Shown: positions 16,367 through 23,332 of the stretch, one piece after another
How the letters are laid out: each line of letters opens with the position of its first letter
Numbering within the stretch: the stretch's first letter is position 1
Source: Stutzerimonas xanthomarina
GTDB lineage: Bacteria; Pseudomonadota; Gammaproteobacteria; Pseudomonadales; Pseudomonadaceae
Assembly (NCBI RefSeq): GCF_003935375.1
Contig: NZ_RHQM01000027.1
Coordinates: 1-37,519, forward strand
Direction: 5' to 3'
Length of the DNA: 37,519 nt
The notes under the pieces: generated by a model
Seen by the model: the letters and a program-made list of their open reading frames with translations, nothing else
What the model was told of the DNA's origin: nothing
The model's database searches: none
Program-made: the position numbers and the translations under genes

Positions 16367-17143
16367 ATGAATGATCAAAACGACCAACCTGCGCCAGAGC
16401 CTCGGCGCTACGCCTTCTTCTTCGATGTCGACGGAACGCTGGCTGAGATTCAGCCCCGACCGGAACTCGTCTTCATTCCACCGGCCACCCTCGCGGCCCT
16501 GGAACGCCTGCATGCCAGCGGCATTCCCGTCGCCGTGATCTCCGGCCGACCGCTCGCGCAGCTCGATGCGCTGCTGGCGCCCCTGCAACTTCCCGCCGCC
16601 GGCGTGCACGGTGCCGAGCGTCGTGATGCCACGGGTGAGCTGCGCAACCTGGCACTCGACAATCAGGCGCTGGAGCGCATCCAGCGTGAGTTGCAGCAGG
16701 CCTGCAGCGAGCATCCCGGCCTGCACCTGGAGAACAAGAGCGTCGCCTTTGCCCTGCATTTTCGTCAGGCGCCGGAGCTGGAGGAGGTTGCCCGCACACT
16801 CGCCGAAGACTTCGCCCAGCGTTACGCCGAGGTACTGACCCTGCAGCCCGGAAAGTGCGTGTTCGAACTCAAGCCCCGCGGCGCGAGCAAGGGCGAGGTG
16901 ATCCGCGCCTTCATGCAGGAAGCGCCGTTCTCCGGCTGCACTCCCGTGTTCCTTGGCGACGATCTCACCGACGAAGCCGGCTTTGCCGCCGTCAATGCGC
17001 TCGACGGTCGGTCCATCAAGGTCGGCGACGGCCCCAGCGAGGCCCGCGAACGGGTGGCGTCGGTGGCTGCCGTCGGCAGCTGGATCGAAGCGCTGCTGAA
17101 CGAACTCGGTGTACCGGCCGAACCCAGAATAAAACCCGACTAG
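16367..17143 (+). CDS. otsB: Trehalose-6-phosphate phosphatase
   Basis: A 258-residue HAD-superfamily phosphatase that removes phosphate from trehalose 6-phosphate. HAD motif I is DVDGTL with the nucleophile D20 and the acid/base D22; motif II lies in VAVISGRP and the late metal motif in FLGDDLTDEAGF. The family-typical GVHGAERRD block is also present. The start at 16367 has GGAG 12 bases upstream. otsA begins 16 bases after the stop, so the two form an operon making the compatible solute trehalose. Confidence 0.95.
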   Translation: MNDQNDQPAPEPRRYAFFFDVDGTLAEIQPRPELVFIPPATLAALERLHASGIPVAVISGRPLAQLDALLAPLQLPAAGVHGAERRDATGELRNLALDNQALERIQRELQQACSEHPGLHLENKSVAFALHFRQAPELEEVARTLAEDFAQRYAEVLTLQPGKCVFELKPRGASKGEVIRAFMQEAPFSGCTPVFLGDDLTDEAGFAAVNALDGRSIKVGDGPSEARERVASVAAVGSWIEALLNELGVPAEPRIKPD

Positions 17144-17159
17144 AGCGAGATTTACTGCC

Positions 17160-18575
17160 ATGAGCCGTTTAGTAGTGGTTTCCAACCGCGTGGCGCCAAT
17201 CAAACCGGGCAAGGTAGCCGCCGGAGGGCTGGCCGTCGGTGTCTACGATGCGCTGCGCCAGGCCGGTGGCATCTGGTTCGGCTGGAGTGGCGAGATCAGC
17301 GCGACCCCGACGATCAACACCGAGGAAGTGGGCAACATCACCTACGTCACGCTGCCGCTGAACAAGCGTGACTACGACCAGTACTACCGCGGCTTCTCCA
17401 ACAACACGCTCTGGCCGATCTTCCACTACCGTATCGACCTGGCGCGCTACAGCCGCGAAGAATACGACGGCTACCGGCGGGTCAACGGCATGCTGGCCGA
17501 GAAGCTCCTACCGCTGCTTGAACCTGACGACATCATCTGGATTCACGACTACCACCTGATCCCGTTCGCCGAAGCCTGTCGCCAGCTGGGCATCCGCAAC
17601 CGCATCGGCTTCTTCCTGCATATCCCGTTTCCCGCGCCGGAAATCCTCACCGCCATCCCGCCGCACAACGAGCTGCTGAAGACCCTCTGCTACTACGACC
17701 TGATCGGCTTCCAGACCGACACCGACCGCCTGGCCTTCCAGGACTACATCACCCGCGAAGTGCGCGGTGTGATCGAGCCGGACGGCAGCCTGACCGCCTA
17801 CGGGCAGAACTTCCGCGCCGGGGTGTACCCGATCGGTGTGGTGCCGGACGAAATCCAGAAACTCGCCGAAGGCTACAAAGGCCGAGCCCACCCCATGCGC
17901 CGGGCCAGCGACGCGACGCGCCAGACCATCATCTCGGTCGACCGCCTGGACTACTCCAAGGGCCTGGTGGAACGCTTCCGCGCCTACGAAGAGTTTCTCG
18001 ACCGCTATCCCAAACACCGCAACAACGTCGAATTCCTGCAGATCGCGCCGACCTCGCGCTCCGACGTGCGCACCTATCAGCACATCCGTGAGCAGCTGGA
18101 AAGCCAGGCCGGGCACCTCAATGGGCGCCTCTCCGATCTCGACTGGACGCCGCTGCACTACCTCAACAAGAGTTACGACCGTCGGGTTTTGATGGGCCTG
18201 TTCCGCACCGCCGACGTTGGCTTCGTCACGCCGCTGCGCGACGGCATGAATCTGGTCGCCAAGGAATACGTCGCCGCGCAGGACCCGGAAGACCCCGGCG
18301 TGCTGGTGCTCTCGCGCTTCGCCGGTGCCGCACGCGAACTGACCTCGGCGCTGATCGTCAATCCGTACGACTGCGTCGGCATGGCCGAAGCGCTCGACCG
18401 CGCATTGAGCATGCCGCTGGCCGAACGCAAGGATCGCTACGAGCACCTGATGCGCGCCATTCGTGCCGCCGATCTGGATGCCTGGCGTGACAACTTCATG
18501 CGTGACCTGCGCTCGTTCGTCTCCCAGCCCAGCACCACGGTCATCGAAACGGAAGAACTCGTCGAGCCAGATTGA
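17160..18575 (+). CDS. otsA: Trehalose-6-phosphate synthase
   Basis: A 471-residue GT20 glycosyltransferase that joins UDP-glucose and glucose 6-phosphate. Visible family blocks in order are VVSNRVAP, GGLAVGVYDAL, IWIHDYHLIPFA, IGFFLHIPFP, SVDRLDYSKGL and PLRDGMNLVAKEYVAAQ, followed by VLSRFAGAARELTSALIVNP. The length equals that of other bacterial OtsA proteins. It is cotranscribed with otsB. The short gap to the next gene holds an imperfect hairpin (CGAGCCGG ... CCGGCTCG) with no T tract, so partial readthrough into the carbonic anhydrase gene is possible. Confidence 0.96.
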   Translation: MSRLVVVSNRVAPIKPGKVAAGGLAVGVYDALRQAGGIWFGWSGEISATPTINTEEVGNITYVTLPLNKRDYDQYYRGFSNNTLWPIFHYRIDLARYSREEYDGYRRVNGMLAEKLLPLLEPDDIIWIHDYHLIPFAEACRQLGIRNRIGFFLHIPFPAPEILTAIPPHNELLKTLCYYDLIGFQTDTDRLAFQDYITREVRGVIEPDGSLTAYGQNFRAGVYPIGVVPDEIQKLAEGYKGRAHPMRRASDATRQTIISVDRLDYSKGLVERFRAYEEFLDRYPKHRNNVEFLQIAPTSRSDVRTYQHIREQLESQAGHLNGRLSDLDWTPLHYLNKSYDRRVLMGLFRTADVGFVTPLRDGMNLVAKEYVAAQDPEDPGVLVLSRFAGAARELTSALIVNPYDCVGMAEALDRALSMPLAERKDRYEHLMRAIRAADLDAWRDNFMRDLRSFVSQPSTTVIETEELVEPD

Positions 18576-18654
18576 ACGCCCGCGCGAGCCGGCTTGCTTG
18601 TCAAAGGCCGGACCGGCTCGTAAGGTGCGGGGCCGAACCATAGGGACAACGTAG

Positions 18655-19299
18655 ATGAGCGAGCTGGAACCGCTGTTCGAGAACAACGCCCGCTGGGCCG
18701 AGGCCATCAAGGAAGAAGACCCCACCTTCTTCGAGAAACTGTCCAAGCAGCAGGCGCCGGAATACCTGTGGATCGGCTGCTCCGATGCCCGCGTGCCCGC
18801 CAACGAGATCGTCGGCCTGTTGCCGGGCGATCTCTTTGTTCATCGCAACGTCGCCAATGTCGTGCTGCACACCGACCTCAACTGCCTGTCGGTCATCCAG
18901 TACGCGGTTGACGTGCTCAAGGTCAAACACATCCTCGTCACCGGCCACTACGGCTGCGGTGGCGTGCGCGCCTCCATGCGTGACGACCAGCTGGGCCTGA
19001 TCGACGGCTGGCTGCGCAGCATCCGCGACCTCTACTACGAGCATCGCGTGCATCTGTCCAAGCTGGCCAGCGAAGAGGAGCAGGTCGACCGCCTGTGCGA
19101 GCTCAACGTCATCCAGCAGGTCGCCAACGTCAGCCACACCACCATCGTCCAGAACGCCTGGCACCGCGGCCAGCCGCTGGCCGTGCACGGCTGCATCTAC
19201 GGCATCAAGGATGGCTTGTGGAAGAACCTCAACGTCACCGTCAGCGGGCTCGATCAGCTGCCGTCGCAATACCGCCTGCGTCCGCTGCGTAACGCCTGA
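18655..19299 (+). CDS. can: Beta-class carbonic anhydrase
   Basis: A 214-residue zinc enzyme that interconverts CO2 and bicarbonate in the cytoplasm. The zinc ligands C42 and D44 (CSDARVP), H98 and C101 (HYGCGG) stand at the same positions as in E. coli Can, and R46 completes the Asp-Arg dyad. The C-terminal WHRGQPLAVHGCIYGIKDG block is also typical. Its stop overlaps the start of the downstream transporter by one base (TGATG). Confidence 0.96.
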   Translation: MSELEPLFENNARWAEAIKEEDPTFFEKLSKQQAPEYLWIGCSDARVPANEIVGLLPGDLFVHRNVANVVLHTDLNCLSVIQYAVDVLKVKHILVTGHYGCGGVRASMRDDQLGLIDGWLRSIRDLYYEHRVHLSKLASEEEQVDRLCELNVIQQVANVSHTTIVQNAWHRGQPLAVHGCIYGIKDGLWKNLNVTVSGLDQLPSQYRLRPLRNA

Positions 19300-20198
19300 T
19301 GAACAGCCGCCACGCCCCGGCCTTCGCCGGTCTGCTCATCGCTGTGCTCTGCTGGAGCGGCAACGCGCTGGTGGCACGTGCCTTCTATGACCAGATCCCG
19401 CCGCTGAGCCTGTCCTTTTGGCGCTGGGTGCTGGCCACGACACTGCTGTTGCCCTTCGTGGCGAAAGGCATCTGGACCCATCGAGCGGCCCTACGGGCTG
19501 CCGGCTGGCGCCTGCCGGTGATCGCCGCGCTCGGCATCGCCAGCTACAACTCGCTGCTCTACACCGCTGCGCAAAGCACCGAAGCGATCAACCTGACGCT
19601 GGTGAACACCTGCCTGCCATTGGCGACCTTCATCGGTGCGGGCTTCCTGCTTGGTGAATGGCCACTGCGCCGCGCCTGGTTCGGCATGGCCGTGGCGGCG
19701 GCGGGGCTGCTCTACCTGATCAGCCGTGGCAGCTGGCAGACCTTTGCCAGCCTGTCGTTCAAGGCTGGCGACCTCATCATGCTGCTCGCCGTGCTGGTGT
19801 GGGCGCTGTACACGCTGCTGCTGCGGCGCTGGTCGAGTTTCCTCACTGTGCCACCGCTGGTGCTGCTCGGCGTGCTGATGCTGCTGGGCGTGCCGCTGAT
19901 CCTGCCGTTCTACCTGTACGAACTGAGCCGGGTAGGGGGCTTCGCCGCCACACCGGCCAACCTCGGCGCCATCGGCTACACTGCCGTGTTCGCCTCGCTG
20001 ATCGCCTACCTCGCCTGGAACCACGGCGTAAAAGTCGTCGGCGCCGCCAAGGCCGCCATGGCCAGCTACCTGATGCCGGTCTTCACCGCGCTGCTCGGCT
20101 GGCTATTACTCGGCGAAGCCCTGCAGCCCTTCCACTGGATCGGCGGCACCCTGATCTTCGCCGGCTTGCTGCTGGCCACGCGGCCGTCATTTCGCTAG
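19299..20198 (+). CDS. EamA/DMT-family transporter
   Basis: A 299-residue inner-membrane protein with about ten hydrophobic helices arranged as two EamA halves. The first half starts with FAGLLIAVLCWSGNALVARAF, and the second with the AGDLIMLLAVLVWALYTLLLRR segment typical of the repeat. The family exports metabolites or drugs; the substrate cannot be told. The start codon overlaps the can stop (TGATG), so it is translationally coupled to carbonic anhydrase. Confidence 0.88.
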   Translation: MNSRHAPAFAGLLIAVLCWSGNALVARAFYDQIPPLSLSFWRWVLATTLLLPFVAKGIWTHRAALRAAGWRLPVIAALGIASYNSLLYTAAQSTEAINLTLVNTCLPLATFIGAGFLLGEWPLRRAWFGMAVAAAGLLYLISRGSWQTFASLSFKAGDLIMLLAVLVWALYTLLLRRWSSFLTVPPLVLLGVLMLLGVPLILPFYLYELSRVGGFAATPANLGAIGYTAVFASLIAYLAWNHGVKVVGAAKAAMASYLMPVFTALLGWLLLGEALQPFHWIGGTLIFAGLLLATRPSFR

Positions 20199-20284
20199 CG
20201 GCGCCCCACATGGCGCGTCCTAGGCCCCATTGACCGTTCGTAACTAACCGTTTGAAAAGGATAAAAAATCTGCGGAGCCAGGGT

Positions 20285-20313
20285 TGACAGCCCCAGACGA
20301 CCAGAGAATAATG
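20285..20313 (+). promoter_or_regulatory. Sigma-70 promoter of tRNA-Met
   Basis: TTGACA (20285-20290), a spacer of exactly 17 bases, then AATAAT (20308-20313). A GCGCGCC discriminator follows, as seen in growth-rate-controlled stable RNA promoters. Confidence 0.85.
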
Positions 20314-20324
20314 CGCGCCACTTG

Positions 20325-20400
20325 GCTACATAGCTCAGTTGGTTAGAGCGCAGCATTCATAATGCTGATGTCCCAGGTTCAAGTCCCGGTGTAGCCACCA
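20325..20400 (+). tRNA. tRNA-Met (anticodon CAT, elongator type)
   Basis: The cloverleaf is complete: acceptor GGCTACA/TGTAGCC, D arm AGCTCAGT-GGTTAGAGC, anticodon stem CAGCA/TGCTG with CAT at 20358-20360, a T arm with GGTTCAAGT, and an encoded CCA. The paired first acceptor base (G1-C72) marks it as elongator rather than initiator. Confidence 0.96.
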
Positions 20401-20407
20401 GATACAG

Positions 20408-20440
20408 AAAGGCGGTTAGCGAAAGCTAATCGCCTTTTTT
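20408..20440 (+). terminator. Rho-independent terminator of tRNA-Met
   Basis: GGCGGTTAGC-GAAA-GCTAATCGCC (10-bp stem with one G-U pair, 20411-20434) is flanked by AAA and TTTTTT. Confidence 0.92.
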
Positions 20441-20587
20441 GTTTTTGGGCTGGTGAATACCGCTCCTAGATCTCCTGGCATCGGCACTACTTCTGTTGAT
20501 GCTGTCCGTAATTGAGCGTCTCCAGCGCCACCTCCATAGTCTTGCTCATGACGTCAGCGGGGCTGCTGGAATTTTGTAGAGGGCGTT

Positions 20588-21064
20588 ATGGGAACGTTAT
20601 TTCTGCCTCACAACATGGTTGTTACGGAGGCCAGGACATACCGGTCGGCCGCCTTGCTGCTGGAGCGGCACTCGGCAGCAGGTAACACGGATTTGTTTTG
20701 GCCTGCCGCGATGAACGCAGCACTGGCAGTCGAGATATATCTGAAGTCGTTTCTGGTCGAACAAGACTATCCCGACATTAGACTCAGCAAGCCAGCAAGG
20801 AAAGCAAGACACGATTTATCCCAGCTCTATGATGCAATCCCGACAAGTTTGCGAGCCGTAATAGAAGCGGCTAACTCGCTGCTGGCTCCACCTCTACGGC
20901 TTGATGAGATGTTTGAGTTCTACGCGGACTACTTCGCGAAAGTGCGCTACAGCTACGAGCAGGATGCTCGAAGGACCATTCGTAGCGAACTCTTTGTTCT
21001 CATGGATCGGATGGAAAACATTTGCACTTCGCTGGCTCCGGCAGTGGAGCTGCCATCTCGTTGA
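20588..21064 (+). CDS. HEPN-like domain protein of unknown function
   Basis: A 158-residue helical protein. The block AALAVEIYLKSFL (44-56), the ARHDL motif (73-77, with R71, R74 and H75) and FAKVRY (116-121) resemble HEPN-fold proteins, many of which are RNases or toxin/defence components using an R-x4-6-H site. Here the R-to-H spacing is shorter than usual unless R65 (R-x9-H) is used, so catalysis is doubtful. GAGGG stands 5 bases before the ATG. The gene has lower GC than its neighbours and sits just downstream of a tRNA gene, a common landing site for mobile DNA. No antitoxin partner gene is visible next to it. Confidence 0.6.
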   Translation: MGTLFLPHNMVVTEARTYRSAALLLERHSAAGNTDLFWPAAMNAALAVEIYLKSFLVEQDYPDIRLSKPARKARHDLSQLYDAIPTSLRAVIEAANSLLAPPLRLDEMFEFYADYFAKVRYSYEQDARRTIRSELFVLMDRMENICTSLAPAVELPSR

Positions 21065-21182
21065 GATGACTTAGCCAAAGCTAGCCGCACTTTGTTGTTC
21101 CATCTATTTGCTGTTCCGTTTACCGAGGTAAACCATACCTGACCGTTTTGATGAAATCCGTGCTGAGCGGGGTGTTCATTCC

Positions 21183-21344
21183 GTGGAGCCGGTTGTTTAC
21201 AACCGTGATCCCCATGCCGGGCTGTGGAAGCAGATCGCGTTGGGAATTGTGGCGGGTTATCTGGCATTGGGTCTGATCAGTGCCGTCGGTTGGGCGGTGT
21301 TTGTGCGATTTGCGTTGGGCAGTTTGCAGATTGCGATGCCGTGA
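21183..21344 (+). CDS. Small predicted membrane protein (53 residues)
   Basis: A GTG-started frame encoding a polar N-terminus (EPVVYNRDPHAGLWKQ) and one hydrophobic helix (IALGIVAGYLALGLISAVGWAVFV). It is below the size of usual gene calls. A GCGGGG run stands about 10 bases upstream, a mediocre ribosome binding site. The case rests on the sensible one-helix layout and clear polar-to-hydrophobic division. Function unknown. Confidence 0.4.
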   Translation: MEPVVYNRDPHAGLWKQIALGIVAGYLALGLISAVGWAVFVRFALGSLQIAMP

Positions 21345-21512
21345 AAGCTGGGGTGTTAGGCTGGCGAAAAGGTTCTTCTGATGCCTTGTTATCAGCGGGC
21401 TGTGGCGCCTTCTCTTACCGTTGACGATACCCGTGGTGCGGCGCAGAATCGGCGCCATTTCGCGGGGAGCCATCCTCCGCTAGCGGTTTCTTTGGTGTCT
21501 GAAGGGCGTGTG

Positions 21513-21674
21513 ATGAATACGTTGCTGTCTGCGGTCTCGGTGATCGTTTGTGTGTTGGCAATCAGTGCGGGTGTGATGCTCGATGTGCGGCATAAGCCGA
21601 GCGACGAGGCGAAGCGGGTGTATACCGCGGAGCGGGTGAACGAGATTCTGCGGCGTAATACCAAGCACAGCTGA
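21513..21674 (+). CDS. Small predicted membrane protein (53 residues)
   Basis: Starts at ATG 21513 (MNTLLSAVSVIVCV) with GAAGGG 8 bases upstream. An N-terminal hydrophobic helix (about 3-23) is followed by a charged tail (DVRHKPSDEAKRVYTAERVN). The frame is open further upstream but without a ribosome binding site. A terminator follows 26 bases after the stop. Function unknown; it could be a small inner-membrane or exported protein. Confidence 0.55.
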   Translation: MNTLLSAVSVIVCVLAISAGVMLDVRHKPSDEAKRVYTAERVNEILRRNTKHS

Positions 21675-21700
21675 GCCGAGAGGCAAGGCGGCGGAATATG

Positions 21701-21728
21701 AAAAAGGCGACCCGAGGGTCGCCTTTTT
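21701..21728. terminator. Bidirectional terminator before oprD 3' end
   Basis: AAAAAGGCGACCC and GGGTCGCCTTTTT form a near-perfect stem with A and T tracts on both sides, between convergent genes. Confidence 0.9.
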
Positions 21729-21800
21729 CATGCCCGAAAAAAGCCGGGCGCAAGGCCCGGCGAAGTCCAACGAGGAGAGGTGCTGCTGCAGCGTGGATGC

Positions 21801-23060
21801 TTACCAGAGCGGCAGGCTGTAGCTGACGATGAAGCGGTTCTCGTCCAGATCGCTTTGGAAGTTGCTTCGCGTGGTGGCGTTGCGCAGCTTGAAGCCGAGG
21901 TTCTTCAGCGGACCGCTCTGGATGACATAGGCGATATCGGTGTTGCGCTCCCAGGTCTTGCCTTCGCTGGCGCCGGCGCCGCGGTCGACGTTGTCGCCGG
22001 ACACGTAGCGGGTCATCAGGCTCAATCCCGGAATGCCCATGGCGGCGAAGTCGTAGTCATAACGGACCTGCCAGGAGCGTTCGTCCTGGTTACCGAAGTC
22101 GTTGATCTGCAGCAGGTTGATCAGCGCATTGTCGCCACCGGCGACGTAGGCGAAGCCGGTATCGCCGCTCATGTGCTGATAGCCGCCGGTGAAGGCATGG
22201 CCGCCATGCTTGTAGGTGAACAGCGCGCCGAAGGCATCGTTGTCGACGTTGCTGCCGCCATCGTCGGTGGAGCGCACATAGCGCAGGTCGGTCTTGAAGC
22301 TCTGCTTATCGCCGATCGGCAGCACGTGCACGACGTTGAAGTTGTGCTGGTCGTAGATGCCGTCCAGCCCGCCGTAGTAGTAGCTGGTGGCCAACTGCGG
22401 CGACCAGTCGTAACGCCCGCCGGCGAAGCGGAACTCGTCGCTCGTGGTATTGCTGCCAAGGGTGATGTTGCGCAGCCCGCCGTTGAACACCGTCATCTCT
22501 TCATAGTTGGACGAGTCGCGGTAGCTCGTGCGATCGAGCATGCCGAGATCCAGCGTCAGGCCTGCGACCTCCTTACTCTGCAGCCAGGCACCGCGATAGA
22601 TGTTCGGCAGCAGGCGGCTGTCGTTACGCATCAACACCGGGATCACCGGTTGCAGCGTGCCCACGTGCAGCGTGGTGGCGGACAGCTTGGCCTTCGCGGT
22701 CAGGCCTGCCGTGCCATAGTCGTCCGCCGGCTCGCCGGAAGCCGAGCGTGGCAGCAGGCCGGTGCCGCCACGGCCGGAGCCGGAGTCGAGCTTGACGCCG
22801 AGCAGGCCGATGGCATCCAGGCCGAAGCCGACCGGCCCTTCGGTGTAGCCGGACTCCATTTTCAGCATGAAGCCCTGGGCCCACTCCTCGGCCTCGGACT
22901 GAGCGGCGCCAGATTGCCGGAAGTCACGGTTCATGTAGAAGTTGCGCAGGTCGATGCTGGCCTTGCTGTCTTCGATGAAGGCGGCGCTGGCGGGGCTGGT
23001 GGCGATCACTACGGCACCGCCGCAGAGGATGTGGCAGAGGGATTTGTGGTGCAGTCGCAT
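21801..23060 (-). CDS. OprD-family outer-membrane porin
   Basis: A 419-residue substrate-specific porin of the OprD/OpdK family. A signal peptide of 26 residues ends in SPASA. The mature part opens with the family-like FIEDSKASIDLRNFYMNRDF, has alternating beta-strand sequence throughout, and ends in the outer-membrane C-terminal aromatic (YSLPLW). Such channels admit small carboxylates, amino acids or aromatic acids; this one sits in a cluster with an exported esterase and a TRAP carrier. The start at 23060 is preferred because AGAGGA stands 7 bases upstream; the upstream in-frame extension crosses the promoter region. It has its own sigma-54 promoter and activator sites (23115-23288). Confidence 0.93.
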   Translation of the reverse strand: MRLHHKSLCHILCGGAVVIATSPASAAFIEDSKASIDLRNFYMNRDFRQSGAAQSEAEEWAQGFMLKMESGYTEGPVGFGLDAIGLLGVKLDSGSGRGGTGLLPRSASGEPADDYGTAGLTAKAKLSATTLHVGTLQPVIPVLMRNDSRLLPNIYRGAWLQSKEVAGLTLDLGMLDRTSYRDSSNYEEMTVFNGGLRNITLGSNTTSDEFRFAGGRYDWSPQLATSYYYGGLDGIYDQHNFNVVHVLPIGDKQSFKTDLRYVRSTDDGGSNVDNDAFGALFTYKHGGHAFTGGYQHMSGDTGFAYVAGGDNALINLLQINDFGNQDERSWQVRYDYDFAAMGIPGLSLMTRYVSGDNVDRGAGASEGKTWERNTDIAYVIQSGPLKNLGFKLRNATTRSNFQSDLDENRFIVSYSLPLW

Positions 23061-23070
23061 GGTGTTTCCT

Positions 23071-23084
23071 CTTGTTGTTGTTTT
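23071..23084 (-). promoter_or_regulatory. Hfq/Crc catabolite-repression (CA) motif in the oprD leader
   Basis: On the coding strand AAAACAACAACAAG ends just before AGGAAACACC-ATG. It fits the AANAANAA motif bound by Hfq with Crc beside ribosome binding sites in pseudomonads. Confidence 0.75.
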
Positions 23085-23114
23085 GGGCCGCTCTCGGGCG
23101 ACTACAGGGCATAG

Positions 23115-23130
23115 AGCGAAAGGCGTGCCA
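23115..23130 (-). promoter_or_regulatory. Sigma-54 promoter of oprD
   Basis: The coding strand reads TGGCACGCCTTTCGCT: -24 box TGGCAC is exact, -12 box TCGCT differs in one base from TTGCT, and GG-N10-GC spacing is exact. Transcription would start about 45 bases before the oprD ATG. Confidence 0.8.
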
Positions 23131-23220
23131 GTCGCGGGAATAGCCGGTCTATTCGGCCGGATGCCTCGCGCCAGAGCGGCTGCGCGGCTCAGTGGCATGC
23201 TTTGGGCGCGGTATGGAAAG

Positions 23221-23288
23221 CGTCCGGCAGGCTGGACATGTATGGCGCGCAGCCAGCTTTGGCGAGGCGGTGTCCAGCGCGGCGGACG
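23221..23288. promoter_or_regulatory. Two activator-binding palindromes upstream of oprD
   Basis: CGTCC-GGCAGGCT-GGACA (23221-23238) and TGTCC-AGCGCGGC-GGACG (23271-23288) share the TGTCC-N8-GGACA form found before the esterase and TRAP genes. Their centres are 50 bases apart and lie about 100-160 bases upstream of the sigma-54 promoter, the normal place for enhancer sites. Confidence 0.7.
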
Positions 23289-23332
23289 GTTGGAGGAGGG
23301 CGCCGGCCGGGGAGCTGGCGCCGGTTCAAGTG

